Assembly (NCBI RefSeq): GCF_014203595.1
Contig: NZ_JACHJK010000001.1
Coordinates: 188,582 to 252,581, forward strand
Length of the DNA stretch: 64,000 nt
From: Streptomyces echinatus
GTDB taxonomy: Bacteria > Actinomycetota > Actinomycetes > Streptomycetales > Streptomycetaceae
Direction of reading: 5' to 3'
A program made the position numbers and the translations under genes. This document shows positions 7,233 to 14,675 of this stretch, in pieces. A model generated the notes under the pieces. It saw only the letters and a list, made by a program, of their open reading frames with translations. It did no database searches and was not told the origin of the DNA. Within the stretch, counting starts at the first letter, position 1; each line of letters starts with the position of its first letter.

Positions 7233-8369
7233 ATGAGTACGACCACATCCCACACGCCATCCGAATCCGAGGGGCAGTCGGACGGCGCCGGTGCCGGGCC
7301 CGGTACCCGGCCGGCGCGCCTGATCCACAACGAGGTGACCACCGAGATCCCCGTCCACCTGCTGTTCCGGGACGACCCCGACCCGGTGAAGGTGCCGCTC
7401 AGACCGGCGGTGGTGGCCCGCAGGCAGGGCACCGGCGAGCAGCCCCGGCTGCGCCGGCCGGCGCCCGTGCGCAGACGGCCGCTGCCGGAGGTCGACCCGG
7501 AGCTGGTGGAGCGCCCCGCGCGGGTGCTGCCGGGGGCGGCCGGGCTGCTCGCCGGCGCCTGCGGGCTCACCGGCTGCCTGGCCACCACCTGGTGGGCGGG
7601 GCTGCTGCCGCCGCTCGCCGCTCAGGCGCTGCGCCTGCCGGTGTCCGTGGGCTGCGGCCTCGGTCCCGCGCAGTGGGCCGCGTACGCCGGGGCCGGGACG
7701 CTCGGCGCGTTCGGCTTCGGCGGGCTGGCCCGGGGGCGGACCGGGCGGGCCTGGGTGCTCGGCCTGTTCGGGCGGTACCGCGGGACGGTCCGGCGCACCG
7801 GGCTGCTGTGGGTGAACCCGCTGGTGCGCCGCCGCCGGGTGGACGTGCGGCTGCGGCACTGGCGGAGCGAGGCGATGCCGGCGACGGATCCCGACGGGAT
7901 GGCGCTGCGGGTGGCCGTGCTGGTGGTGTGGCGGGTGCGGGACAGCGCCCGGGCCCTGCTCGGTGTCGAGGACCACGAGACGTATCTGCGCGAGTGCGTG
8001 GAGGCGGCGCTGGCCCGGGTGCCGGTGGAGCCGGCCGGCGGGACGCGGGGCGGGACGACCGCGGCCGGGGACGCGCTGACCCGGCTGGTGGCCACGGAGG
8101 CGGCGCCGGTCGGCCTGGAGGTGTTCTCGGTGCAGCCGGTCCGGGTGGACTACGCCCCCGAGGTGGCCGCCGCGATGCACCGGCGCCGGATCGCCGCGCT
8201 GGACGCCCGGCAGCGGGCCAGCATGCTCACCTCGGTGGTGGACTCGGTGGAGGACACGGTGACCCGGCTGACCATGCGCGGTCTGGTCGAACTGGACGAC
8301 TACGAGCGCAAGGTGCTGGTCCGGGACCTGACGGTGGCGTTCTGCTCGGGTCGCTCGGAGCCGGTCTGA
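7233..8369 (+). CDS. SPFH/Band 7 domain membrane protein
   Basis: This 378-aa protein has an ATG preceded by GCGGAGG/GGAG sequence. The N-terminal 85 residues are charged and cytoplasmic, with TEIPVHLLFRDDP. Two hydrophobic segments follow (about residues 97-135 and 147-165). The SPFH core is seen in RTGLLWVNPLVRRRRVDVRLR, then DPDGMALRVAVLVVWRV and a coiled, Ala-rich end (HRRRIAALDARQRASMLTSV). SPFH proteins assemble into membrane microdomain scaffolds or chaperone membrane proteases. The gene stands alone between a terminator and the LPMO promoter, so context adds little. Confidence 0.78.
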   Translation: MSTTTSHTPSESEGQSDGAGAGPGTRPARLIHNEVTTEIPVHLLFRDDPDPVKVPLRPAVVARRQGTGEQPRLRRPAPVRRRPLPEVDPELVERPARVLPGAAGLLAGACGLTGCLATTWWAGLLPPLAAQALRLPVSVGCGLGPAQWAAYAGAGTLGAFGFGGLARGRTGRAWVLGLFGRYRGTVRRTGLLWVNPLVRRRRVDVRLRHWRSEAMPATDPDGMALRVAVLVVWRVRDSARALLGVEDHETYLRECVEAALARVPVEPAGGTRGGTTAAGDALTRLVATEAAPVGLEVFSVQPVRVDYAPEVAAAMHRRRIAALDARQRASMLTSVVDSVEDTVTRLTMRGLVELDDYERKVLVRDLTVAFCSGRSEPV

Positions 8370-8432
8370 CGGGCGGCCGCAGCGCGCTCGCGATTGGTAT
8401 GGACATGTTTAACTCGCACCAATAATCTGAGA

Positions 8433-8448
8433 CTTGGTCTAGACCTAC
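8433..8448 (+). promoter_or_regulatory. DasR-like operator (dre) upstream of the LPMO gene
   Basis: CTTGGTCTAGACCTAC contains a perfect TGGTCTAGACC core of the DasR/chitinase-promoter element (published consensus close to ACTGGTCTAGACCACT). A weaker related half-element (TTGGTATGGACATG) lies at 8394-8407. The position, 45-60 bases before the start codon, fits an operator overlapping the promoter. DasR represses chitin genes until GlcN-6-P accumulates. Confidence 0.75.
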
Positions 8449-8492
8449 CTGCACGGCTCACCGAACTCCCCACGTTCTCCAGGAGCGGCAGC

Positions 8493-9098
8493 ATGCGCAC
8501 CAAGACCAAGTTGTCCGCGGTCGTGCTGGGCGCGGTGACCGCCGGAGCCTTCGCGCTCTCCAGCGGCGGCGCCAGCGGTCACGGCTACACCGACCTCCCC
8601 ATCAGCAGGCAGAAGCTCTGCCAGAACGGCACCGTGACGAACTGCGGCTCGATCCAGTGGGAGCCGCAGAGCGTCGAGGGCCCGAAGGGCTTCCCGGCCG
8701 CCGGCCCCGCCGACGGCCAGATCTGCAACGGCGGGCTGAGCCAGTTCGCCCAGCTCAGCTCGCCGAGCACGCCGTCCGGCGCGGCCTGGCCCACCACCCG
8801 GGTGACGGGCGGCCAGTCGTACACCTTCCGCTGGCAGTTCACCGCCATGCACGCCACGACGGACTTCAAGTACTACGTCACCAAGCCGGGCTGGAACCAG
8901 AACCACAACCTCTCCCGCTCGGACCTCAACCTCACCCCGTTCCTGACGGTGCCGTACAACGGCCAGCGCCCGCCGGCCACGCTCAGCCACAGCGGCACCC
9001 TGCCGTCGGGCCTGAGCGGGCGCCACGTCATCCTCGCGGTGTGGACGATCGCCGACACGGGCAACGCGTTCTACGCCTGTTCGGACGTCACCTTCTGA
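8493..9098 (+). CDS. chb: Secreted lytic polysaccharide monooxygenase, AA10 (chitin-binding protein)
   Basis: The ATG at 8493 has AGGAG at 8481-8485. Of 201 residues, 1-29 are a Sec signal ending GGASG; cleavage leaves His30 as the new N-terminus (HGYTDLP). That His, together with His120 (QFTAMHATTD), makes the copper histidine brace. The axial Phe region NAFYACSDV is at the C-terminus. Cysteines near residues 43, 51 and 78 and the C-terminal one can form two disulfides. There is no extra binding module, so it is the single-domain type that oxidatively cuts crystalline chitin. A DasR-like operator lies just upstream, matching chitin induction. The gene is monocistronic. Confidence 0.95.
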   Translation: MRTKTKLSAVVLGAVTAGAFALSSGGASGHGYTDLPISRQKLCQNGTVTNCGSIQWEPQSVEGPKGFPAAGPADGQICNGGLSQFAQLSSPSTPSGAAWPTTRVTGGQSYTFRWQFTAMHATTDFKYYVTKPGWNQNHNLSRSDLNLTPFLTVPYNGQRPPATLSHSGTLPSGLSGRHVILAVWTIADTGNAFYACSDVTF

Positions 9099-9216
9099 CC
9101 CGCGTCCCGTCACAGCACGGAAACTGAGGTTCCCTTGAGGGCCGGCGCGCGTTCCGCCGGATAGGTTCCCGCCACGCCGGTCTTCCGGAGCGGCGCACCG
9201 ACCTCGGGGGAACCTC

Positions 9217-9684
9217 ATGTTCGAATCGCTCTTCTACCTCGCGCCCACCCTCATCATCGCCGGGGTGGGCTACGCCGCGTACCGGATGGTGCAGCGGGCG
9301 CGGCGGATCAGCAGGACGTGGGACCACGGGCTGACGGCCGAGGCGCGCTGCCTGCGGACGTACGCCACGACCAGCGGGGGCGGCGGCAACACGTCCGTGC
9401 ACACGACCCTGCACCACGTCTACGAGTACACCACCCGTGAGGGCCGCACGATCCGGTTCGAGGAGGAGGGCGGTGCCGGCACCGTACTGGAGGGTGACTT
9501 CGTCACCGTGCGGTACCTCCCGGAGCAGCCCTACCTGGCCACCGCGCTCCCGCGGTCCCGCGGCCGGCTCGTCGCCGAGTCCGGCTGCCTGCTGGCCTTC
9601 CTCGGCGTGATCACCGTCTTCTGCCTGGTCTTCATGCTCGTGGCGCACATGATGTTCTCGGAGCCCGGCGGCGTCATGCCGTGA
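9217..9684 (+). CDS. DUF3592-like membrane protein
   Basis: This 155-aa protein has a membrane segment at each end (LFYLAPTLIIAGVGYAAYRM at residues 5-24 and LLAFLGVITVFCLVFMLVAH near 126-145). Between them is a small beta domain (GLTAEARCLRTYATTSGGG, HHVYEYTTREGRTIRFEE, EGDFVTVRYLPEQP). That order is the DUF3592 pattern, in which the loop senses or binds something unknown. It is flanked by the LPMO gene and an acyl-CoA ligase with no evident operon partner. The function is unknown. Confidence 0.7.
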   Translation: MFESLFYLAPTLIIAGVGYAAYRMVQRARRISRTWDHGLTAEARCLRTYATTSGGGGNTSVHTTLHHVYEYTTREGRTIRFEEEGGAGTVLEGDFVTVRYLPEQPYLATALPRSRGRLVAESGCLLAFLGVITVFCLVFMLVAHMMFSEPGGVMP

Positions 9685-9693
9685 CCCTCCACT

Positions 9694-9708
9694 TCTGACG
9701 CATCGTCA
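9694..9708. promoter_or_regulatory. Dyad CTGACG-CAT-CGTCAG upstream of the acyl-CoA ligase
   Basis: A perfect 6-3-6 inverted repeat (CTGACGCATCGTCAG) is followed by TTAATCTG, only 17 bases before the ATG at 9725. From memory, similar CTGACG/CGTCAG dyads occur before fatty-acid and steroid catabolism genes in actinomycetes, where TetR-type repressors bind. The regulator is not in this window. Confidence 0.55.
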
Positions 9709-9724
9709 GTTAATCTGCCCCGCC

Positions 9725-11422
9725 ATGAGGTCCACGACGGGTACGGTCGCCGAGCTGGTCGCGGCGCGGTGGGGGGACCACCGGCCCGGGCTGTGGTGCG
9801 AGGACCGGGTCCTGACCCACCACGAAGCGGCCGTGGGCGCCGCCGCCCGGGCCGCGCTGCTGGCCGACCTGCTCCCGCCCGGCGCCGTACCGCACATCGG
9901 GGTGCTCCTCGACAACACCGAGGAGTTCCCGCTCTGGCTCGGCGCCGCGGCCCTGGCCGGGGCGGCCGTCGCCGGCGTCAACCCCACCCGGCGGGGCCCC
10001 GAGCTGGCCCGGGACATCCGGCACACCGAGTGCCCGCTGCTGGTCACCGAGCGGGCCCACCTGCCGCTGCTGGCCGGGCTCGGCCTGACGGAGGGGCCGC
10101 CCCGCACGGGCGGAGCAGGGCGCGGGGGAGTGCGGCTGCTCGTCACGGACACCCCGGAGTACGCCGGCCTCCTCGCGCCTTACTCCGGTGCCGTGCCCGA
10201 CCCGTCCCGGGCGGCCCCGGCCGACCGGCTGCTGCTGTACTTCACCTCCGGCTCCACCGGCGCCCCCAAGGCCGCGCTCTGCTCCCAGGGCCGGCTGGCC
10301 GCGGCCGGGCGGGCCCTGGTGGGGCAGTTCGGGGTGGGCGCGGACGACGTGCACTACGTCTGCATGCCGATGTTCCACGGCAACGCGGTGATCGCGGACT
10401 GGGCTCCCGCACTGGCCGCCGGGGCCGGGGTGGCGCTGCGCCGGCGCTTCTCCGCCTCCGGCTTCCTGCCCGACGTGCGCCGCTACGGAGCGACCTACTT
10501 CACCTACGTCGGCCGGGCCGTCCAGTACGTCCTGGCCACCGAGCCGAGGCCCGACGACCGGGACAATCCGCTGCGGCTCGGCTTCGGGACGGAGGCGGGC
10601 GCGGTGGACGCGGCCGCCTTCGAGCGGCGCTTCGGGGTGCGGCTGGTGGAGGGGTACGGCTCCTCCGAGGGCGGGGCGGCGATCCAGTGGGCGCCCGGGA
10701 CCCCGGCGGGCGCGGTGGGTCCGGCCGGGCCCGGCCTGGTGGTGCTGGACCCGGACACCGGCCGGGAGTGCCCGCCGGCCCGCTTCGACGGCTCCGGGCG
10801 GCTGCTGAACGGGGACGAGGCGATAGGCGAGCTGGTCAACCGCGCCCCGAACCCCTTCGAGGGCTACTGGCGCAATCCGGCCGCCGAGGCGGAACGGCGC
10901 CGGGCGGGGGCGTACTGGACGGGTGATCTCTTCTACCGGGACGCCGAGGGCTACCTGTACTTCGCGGGCCGCACGGACGACCGGATCCGCGTCGACGGGG
11001 AGAACCTGGCCGCCGCCGTGATCGAGAACATCGTCGCCCGCTACCGGGGCGCGGACGCCGTCGCCGTGTACGGGGTGCCGGATCCGGTCACCGGCGACCA
11101 GGTCATGGCGACCGTCGCCGGGAGCTTCGACCCGGCCGGTTTCGCGGCGTTCCTGCGGGCCCAGCCGGACCTCGGGACGAAGATGGCGCCCCGGTTCGTG
11201 CGGGTGGTGGAGCGGATGCCGGTGACGGCGACGAACAAGATCCACCGGGCGCGGCTGCGGCGGGAGGGCTTCGTGTGCGCGGATCCGGTGTGGTGGCGGC
11301 CGCCGGGGGAGGAGTCGTACCGGAGACTGACCGCGGAAGACGTCGAGGGGCCCCTCGCTCTCGCGAGAGACCCCTCGATCTCGTGCGCCGCCAGGGACTC
11401 GAACCCCGGACCCGCTGATTAA
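9725..11422 (+). CDS. Acyl-CoA synthetase (AMP-binding, FadD-like)
   Basis: This product of up to 565 aa belongs to the ANL adenylating family. It has the P-loop motif FTSGSTGAPKAALCSQG (about residues 178-190), the A5 motif VEGYGSSEGG, the A7/A8 block YWTGDLFYRDAEGYLYFAGR followed by TDDRIRVDGEN, and the C-terminal catalytic lysine in TNKIHRARL. It should activate a carboxylic acid to its CoA ester through an acyl-adenylate. The variant P-loop and short N-terminus suggest a less typical acid substrate. The last 27 codons run through the terminator of tRNA-Lys copy 2, and the stop codon lies inside the tRNA antisense strand, so the C-terminal tail (after RRLTAEDVEG) is probably not conserved. 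A dyad operator sits just upstream of the start. Confidence 0.88.
   Translation: MRSTTGTVAELVAARWGDHRPGLWCEDRVLTHHEAAVGAAARAALLADLLPPGAVPHIGVLLDNTEEFPLWLGAAALAGAAVAGVNPTRRGPELARDIRHTECPLLVTERAHLPLLAGLGLTEGPPRTGGAGRGGVRLLVTDTPEYAGLLAPYSGAVPDPSRAAPADRLLLYFTSGSTGAPKAALCSQGRLAAAGRALVGQFGVGADDVHYVCMPMFHGNAVIADWAPALAAGAGVALRRRFSASGFLPDVRRYGATYFTYVGRAVQYVLATEPRPDDRDNPLRLGFGTEAGAVDAAAFERRFGVRLVEGYGSSEGGAAIQWAPGTPAGAVGPAGPGLVVLDPDTGRECPPARFDGSGRLLNGDEAIGELVNRAPNPFEGYWRNPAAEAERRRAGAYWTGDLFYRDAEGYLYFAGRTDDRIRVDGENLAAAVIENIVARYRGADAVAVYGVPDPVTGDQVMATVAGSFDPAGFAAFLRAQPDLGTKMAPRFVRVVERMPVTATNKIHRARLRREGFVCADPVWWRPPGEESYRRLTAEDVEGPLALARDPSISCAARDSNPGPAD
11343..11378 (-). terminator. Terminator of tRNA-Lys copy 2, inside the acyl-CoA ligase 3' end
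   Basis: TCGAGGGG (11343-11350) pairs with CCCCTCGA (11371-11378), with an inner CTCTCGCGAGAG self-complement. On the minus strand it follows the tRNA by about five bases. It is read as codons by the plus-strand ligase gene. Confidence 0.65.
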
Positions 11423-11457
11423 GAGTCAGCTGCTCTAACCAACTGAGCTAGCGGCGC
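11384..11457 (-). tRNA. tRNA-Lys(CUU), copy 2
   Basis: The 74-nt sequence is identical to copies 1 and 3, with anticodon loop CTCTTAA. The acyl-CoA ligase gene on the opposite strand ends inside it at 11422. A TAGTAT -10-like element occurs upstream on the minus strand, near 11508-11515. Confidence 0.95.
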
Positions 11458-11475
11458 ATGACTCCCGCCGACCGC

Positions 11476-11512
11476 GTATTTTCTTCCCCGCGGCTGGCGA
11501 CGAAGAAAATAC
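11476..11512. repeat. AT-rich 11-bp perfect inverted repeat upstream of tRNA-Lys copy 2
   Basis: GTATTTTCTTC (11476-11486) and GAAGAAAATAC (11502-11512) are exact complements around a 15-base GC-rich spacer. The outer arm overlaps the likely -10 region of the tRNA promoter on the minus strand. Such AT-rich arms stand out in this very GC-rich sequence. Confidence 0.7.
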
Positions 11513-11573
11513 TACCTGCTCCCGAGGGGTGCTCATGACCACCCCGGGAGCGCCCCCGCGGTGCCGGCCGTCC

Positions 11574-12326
11574 CTAGATCGTCAGGGACAGCAGGACCGG
11601 TGCCGCGTTGCGGTTCAGGGTGTCCGCGGCCTGCTTCAGCCGGTGCGCGTGTTCCACCGGCAGGGACAGGGCGAGGCAGCCGACCGAGGAGCCCGCGGTG
11701 ATCGGTACGGCCGCGCAGACCGTGCCGACCGCGTACTCCTGGAGGTCGAGCACCGGCACCGTCGGCGGCTGCGACTCCAGTCGGGACAGCAGCAGCTTGT
11801 CGCTGGTGATGGTGCGCGAGGTCAGCCGGGCCATCTTGTGCCGGGAGAGGTGGTCGCGGTGGGCGTTGTGGTCCAGCTGGGTGAGCAGGCTCTTGCCGAC
11901 GGCCGTGGCGTGGGCGGAGCAGCGGAAGTCCACCCACTCGTTGACCGCCGGGGTGGCCGGCCCTGCGGCGTACTGGGTGACCCGGACCTCACCGTCGACG
12001 TACCGGCTCATGTAGACGGCCGCGCCGACCGAGTCGCGCAGCCGGTCCAGGGTGTGCTGGATCTTCTCGCCCAGGGCCCGCTCCCGGTCGTGCGCCGAGG
12101 TGAGCCGGCGCAGGGTGTCGCCGGTGACGTACGCCCCGCCGGTGATCTGCTCGACATAGCCCTCGCGGCGCAGCATCCGCAGCAGGGCGGTGAGCCGCTC
12201 GGGGCCGAGGCCCGTGCGGCGGGCCAGCTCGGTGTCGGTGACGCCGGCGGAGTGCCGGGCCACGCTCTCCAGCACGCGCAGCGCGTCCTGGGCGGAGTGG
12301 TACGGGGCGGTCGGCTCGATCCTCAT
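11574..12326 (-). CDS. IclR family transcriptional regulator
   Basis: The ATG at 12326 is preceded by a GAGGGGG Shine-Dalgarno, so the 250-aa form is preferred over longer frames. The N-terminal winged helix reads SAQDALRVLESVARHSAGV, then TDTELARRTGLGPERLTALLRML. The C-terminal ligand domain has the family pattern (DFRCSAHATAVGKSLLTQLD, then VPVLDLQEYAVGTVCAAVPI and VGCLALSLP). It lies downstream of, and on the same strand as, the ehuBCDA importer, so it is a likely local regulator of the catabolic island. It also resembles the IclR class that includes SsgR, but no ssgA-like gene is adjacent, so I do not use that name. Confidence 0.88.
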   Translation of the reverse strand: MRIEPTAPYHSAQDALRVLESVARHSAGVTDTELARRTGLGPERLTALLRMLRREGYVEQITGGAYVTGDTLRRLTSAHDRERALGEKIQHTLDRLRDSVGAAVYMSRYVDGEVRVTQYAAGPATPAVNEWVDFRCSAHATAVGKSLLTQLDHNAHRDHLSRHKMARLTSRTITSDKLLLSRLESQPPTVPVLDLQEYAVGTVCAAVPITAGSSVGCLALSLPVEHAHRLKQAADTLNRNAAPVLLSLTI

Positions 12327-12521
12327 GTCGGTCCCCCTCGGCCGCGATCCGGGTCGGCGGATCGTCTCCACGATAGCCGTCAAAGGGCTGCCGGGGAGAG
12401 GGGGTTGGCGAGATTCCGGCCCGTGCGCCCGTGCTCCCAACTGCGACGGAGATCCTCCGGCATATGCCAGGGTCATGCCCCAGTGACCGGGCCTCGGCAC
12501 TTCCCCCGGCCCCCGCCCGGC

Positions 12522-13319
12522 TCACAGCACCGCGCTGATGAATTCCCGGGTGCGCTCCTGCTCCGGATCACCGAAGATCTTCTCCGGCGCCCCGGCCTCG
12601 ATGACCCGGCCCGCGTCGAACATCAGCACCTGGTCGGAGATGTCCCGGGCGAAACCCATCTCGTGGGTCACGCACAGCATCGTGATGTCGGTGCTGCGCG
12701 CGATGTCCCTGAGCAGGTCCAGCACGCCCGCGACCAGCTCCGGGTCGAGCGCGGAGGTCACCTCGTCCAGCAGCAGCACCTGCGGCCGCATCGCCAGCGC
12801 CCGGGCGATCGCCACCCGCTGCTGCTGACCGCCGGAGAGCCGGGTCGGCTTCGCGTCGCACTTGTCGGCCAGGCCCACCAGGTCCAGCAGCTCCCGGGCC
12901 CGCGCCTCGGCCTCGTCCTTCGACAGGCCCAGCACCCGGACCGGGGCCTCGGTGAGGTTCCGCAGCACCGACATGTTCGGGAACAGGTTGAACTGCTGGA
13001 ACACCATCCCGATCTTCTTGCGGACCTCCCGGACCTGCTTCTCCGGCGCCGGGAACAGCGGCTGCCCGTCGACGGTGATCGTGCCCTCGTCCGGCTTGGT
13101 GAGGGTCATCAGGAGTCTGAGGATCGTGGTCTTGCCGGAGCCCGAGGGGCCGATCAGGGTCACGTGCTTGCCGGGCTCGACGGAGAAGTTCAGGTCGTCG
13201 AGCACGGTGTTGGTCCCGAAGCGCTTGGTGACCCCCTCCAGGCGGATCAGCTCACCGCCGGCCACGGCCGTGCCGGTGCTCGCGTCGGGTTCTTTCGTCA
13301 AGGGGGTGTCAGCGGACAA
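12522..13319 (-). CDS. ehuA: Polar amino acid/ectoine-type ABC transporter ATPase
   Basis: This 265-aa ATPase has Walker A GPSGSGKTT, Q-loop VFQQFNLFPNMSV, signature LSGGQQQR, Walker B VLLLDEVTSALDPE and H-loop CVTHEMGFAR. The QFNLFPNMS and EMGFARD wording is typical of the HisP/GlnQ (PAAT) class. It is the last gene of a four-gene importer operon (binding protein, two permeases, ATPase) and overlaps the preceding permease by 11 bases. The EhuA name follows the layout and likeness to ectoine/hydroxyectoine importers. The real substrate could be another amino-acid-like compound, since no ectoine hydrolase (doeA/eutD) is nearby. Confidence 0.85.
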   Translation of the reverse strand: MSADTPLTKEPDASTGTAVAGGELIRLEGVTKRFGTNTVLDDLNFSVEPGKHVTLIGPSGSGKTTILRLLMTLTKPDEGTITVDGQPLFPAPEKQVREVRKKIGMVFQQFNLFPNMSVLRNLTEAPVRVLGLSKDEAEARARELLDLVGLADKCDAKPTRLSGGQQQRVAIARALAMRPQVLLLDEVTSALDPELVAGVLDLLRDIARSTDITMLCVTHEMGFARDISDQVLMFDAGRVIEAGAPEKIFGDPEQERTREFISAVL

Positions 13320-13959
13320 GGCGTCGCTCCAGGGCTCGCATCAGAAGGGAGGCCAGATAGGAGATGAGGATGAAGGCCACCCCGATCACGGTCAGGGGTT
13401 CGGTGAACTGGAAGTGCTCCTGGGAGAAGAGCCGGGCGTGCCCGAGCATCTCCAGCACGGTGATCACCATCAGCAGGGGCGTGTCCTTCAGCATGGAGAT
13501 CACGTAGTTGCCCAGCGCGGGCACCACCCTGCGGATCGCCTGCGGCAGGATCACCGCGGTCCAGGTCCGCGCCCGGGGCAGGTTCAGCGCCGTGGCCGCC
13601 TCCCACTGGCCGGCCGGCACCGCCTCGATACCCGCCCGGTAGACCTGCATCGTGTACGTCGAGTAGTGCAGGCCGATCGCGAACACACCGGTGGCCAGTG
13701 CCGAGAAGGTCAGGCCCCACTCGGGCAGCACGTAGAACAGGAAGAACAGCTGGACCAGCAGCGGGGTGTTGCGCACGAACTCGGTGACCACCCCGACCGG
13801 CCAGCGCACCCACCGCGTCGGCGTCCGCATCAGCAGCGCCCACACCAGACCGAGGGAGAAGGACAGCAGCGACCCCAGGGCCAGGGCCTGCAGGGTGACC
13901 AGCAGTCCCTTCCAGAAGTCCGGCATGAAGTCGCTCACGGCGTTCCAGTCCCACTTCAT
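13309..13959 (-). CDS. ehuD: ABC amino-acid-type permease, EhuD-like
   Basis: This 216-aa inner-membrane permease has about five helices (GLLVTLQALALGSLLSFSLG, VTEFVRNTPLLVQLFFLFYV and others). It carries the PAAT permease hallmark FVRNTPLLVQLFF and the EAA loop AGIEAVPAGQWEAATALNLP, which docks the ATPase. Its ATG overlaps the ehuC stop by four bases (ATGA at 13956-13959) and its 3' end overlaps ehuA, so expression is coupled. It forms the translocation channel together with EhuC. Confidence 0.85.
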   Translation of the reverse strand: MKWDWNAVSDFMPDFWKGLLVTLQALALGSLLSFSLGLVWALLMRTPTRWVRWPVGVVTEFVRNTPLLVQLFFLFYVLPEWGLTFSALATGVFAIGLHYSTYTMQVYRAGIEAVPAGQWEAATALNLPRARTWTAVILPQAIRRVVPALGNYVISMLKDTPLLMVITVLEMLGHARLFSQEHFQFTEPLTVIGVAFILISYLASLLMRALERRLVR

Positions 13960-14675
13960 GCGACCCGTCCCCCCACTCCGGTCGTCTGCGCCCGCTTCAG
14001 CTCACGCGCCGCCGACTCCGTCCCGGCGTCCTTGCCGACCCCGGCCTTCAGCCGCTTCTCCAGGGAGCGCATCAGCCGGGTCAGCACGAAGGCGATCGCG
14101 AAGTAGATCAGCAGCACGTACGTGTAGATCTCCGCGCTCTGCTGCAGCGCGAGCCGCACCAGATTGGCGCTGAAGGTCAGATCGCCCATGCCCATGACCG
14201 ACACCAGCGCGGTGCCCTTGAGCAGCTCGATCAGCAGGTTGCAGAAGGAGGGGATCATCTCCGGCACCGCCTGCGGCAGCACCACCAGCCGCAGCCGCTG
14301 CCAGGGCGTGAAGCTGAGCGCGATCCCGCCCTCCTTCTGCGCCGGCTCGACCGCGTTCAGCGCGCCGCGCACGATCTCCGAGCCGTACGCGCCGTACGTC
14401 AGGCCGAGCGCCAGCGTGCCCGCCCACATCGGCACCAGCTGCCAGCCGAACGCGACGGGCAGCACGAAGAACACCCAGAAGATCATCACCAGCGCGGAGG
14501 TGCCGCGGAACACCTCGGTGTAGAAACCGGCGACGAAACGCACGATCCACAGCCGGTGGGTGCGCGCCACGCCGACGACGAACGACACCGCCGTGGTCAG
14601 CAGCGCGCTGAACACGAGCAACTGGACCGTGGTCCATATGCCCTTGAGTACGAGTTCCCAGAGCCCCGAGGTCAT
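13956..14675 (-). CDS. ehuC: ABC amino-acid-type permease, EhuC-like
   Basis: The 239-aa form begins at 14675, where ATG overlaps the ehuB stop codon (ATGA), which is why the upstream in-frame ATG at 14684 is not used. Membrane helices include WTTVQLLVFSALLTTAVSFV and SALVMIFWVFFVLPVAF. The family signature is EVFRGTSALVMIFW and the EAA loop is RGALNAVEPAQKEGGIALS. It pairs with EhuD. The hydrophilic C-terminal tail (KRLKAGVGKDAGTESAAREL) is longer than usual for the family. Confidence 0.85.
   Translation of the reverse strand: MTSGLWELVLKGIWTTVQLLVFSALLTTAVSFVVGVARTHRLWIVRFVAGFYTEVFRGTSALVMIFWVFFVLPVAFGWQLVPMWAGTLALGLTYGAYGSEIVRGALNAVEPAQKEGGIALSFTPWQRLRLVVLPQAVPEMIPSFCNLLIELLKGTALVSVMGMGDLTFSANLVRLALQQSAEIYTYVLLIYFAIAFVLTRLMRSLEKRLKAGVGKDAGTESAARELKRAQTTGVGGRVA

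Noticed and set aside
5667..8180. 837-aa minus-strand open frame opposite the NlpC/P60 and SPFH genes
   Set aside because: The translation is Arg/Pro/Gly-rich without any motif and both plus-strand genes are well supported.
11574..12326. Naming the IclR gene ssgR
   Set aside because: SsgR is also IclR-type, but its partner ssgA is not in the window and the gene lies with a transporter. The evidence is not sufficient.
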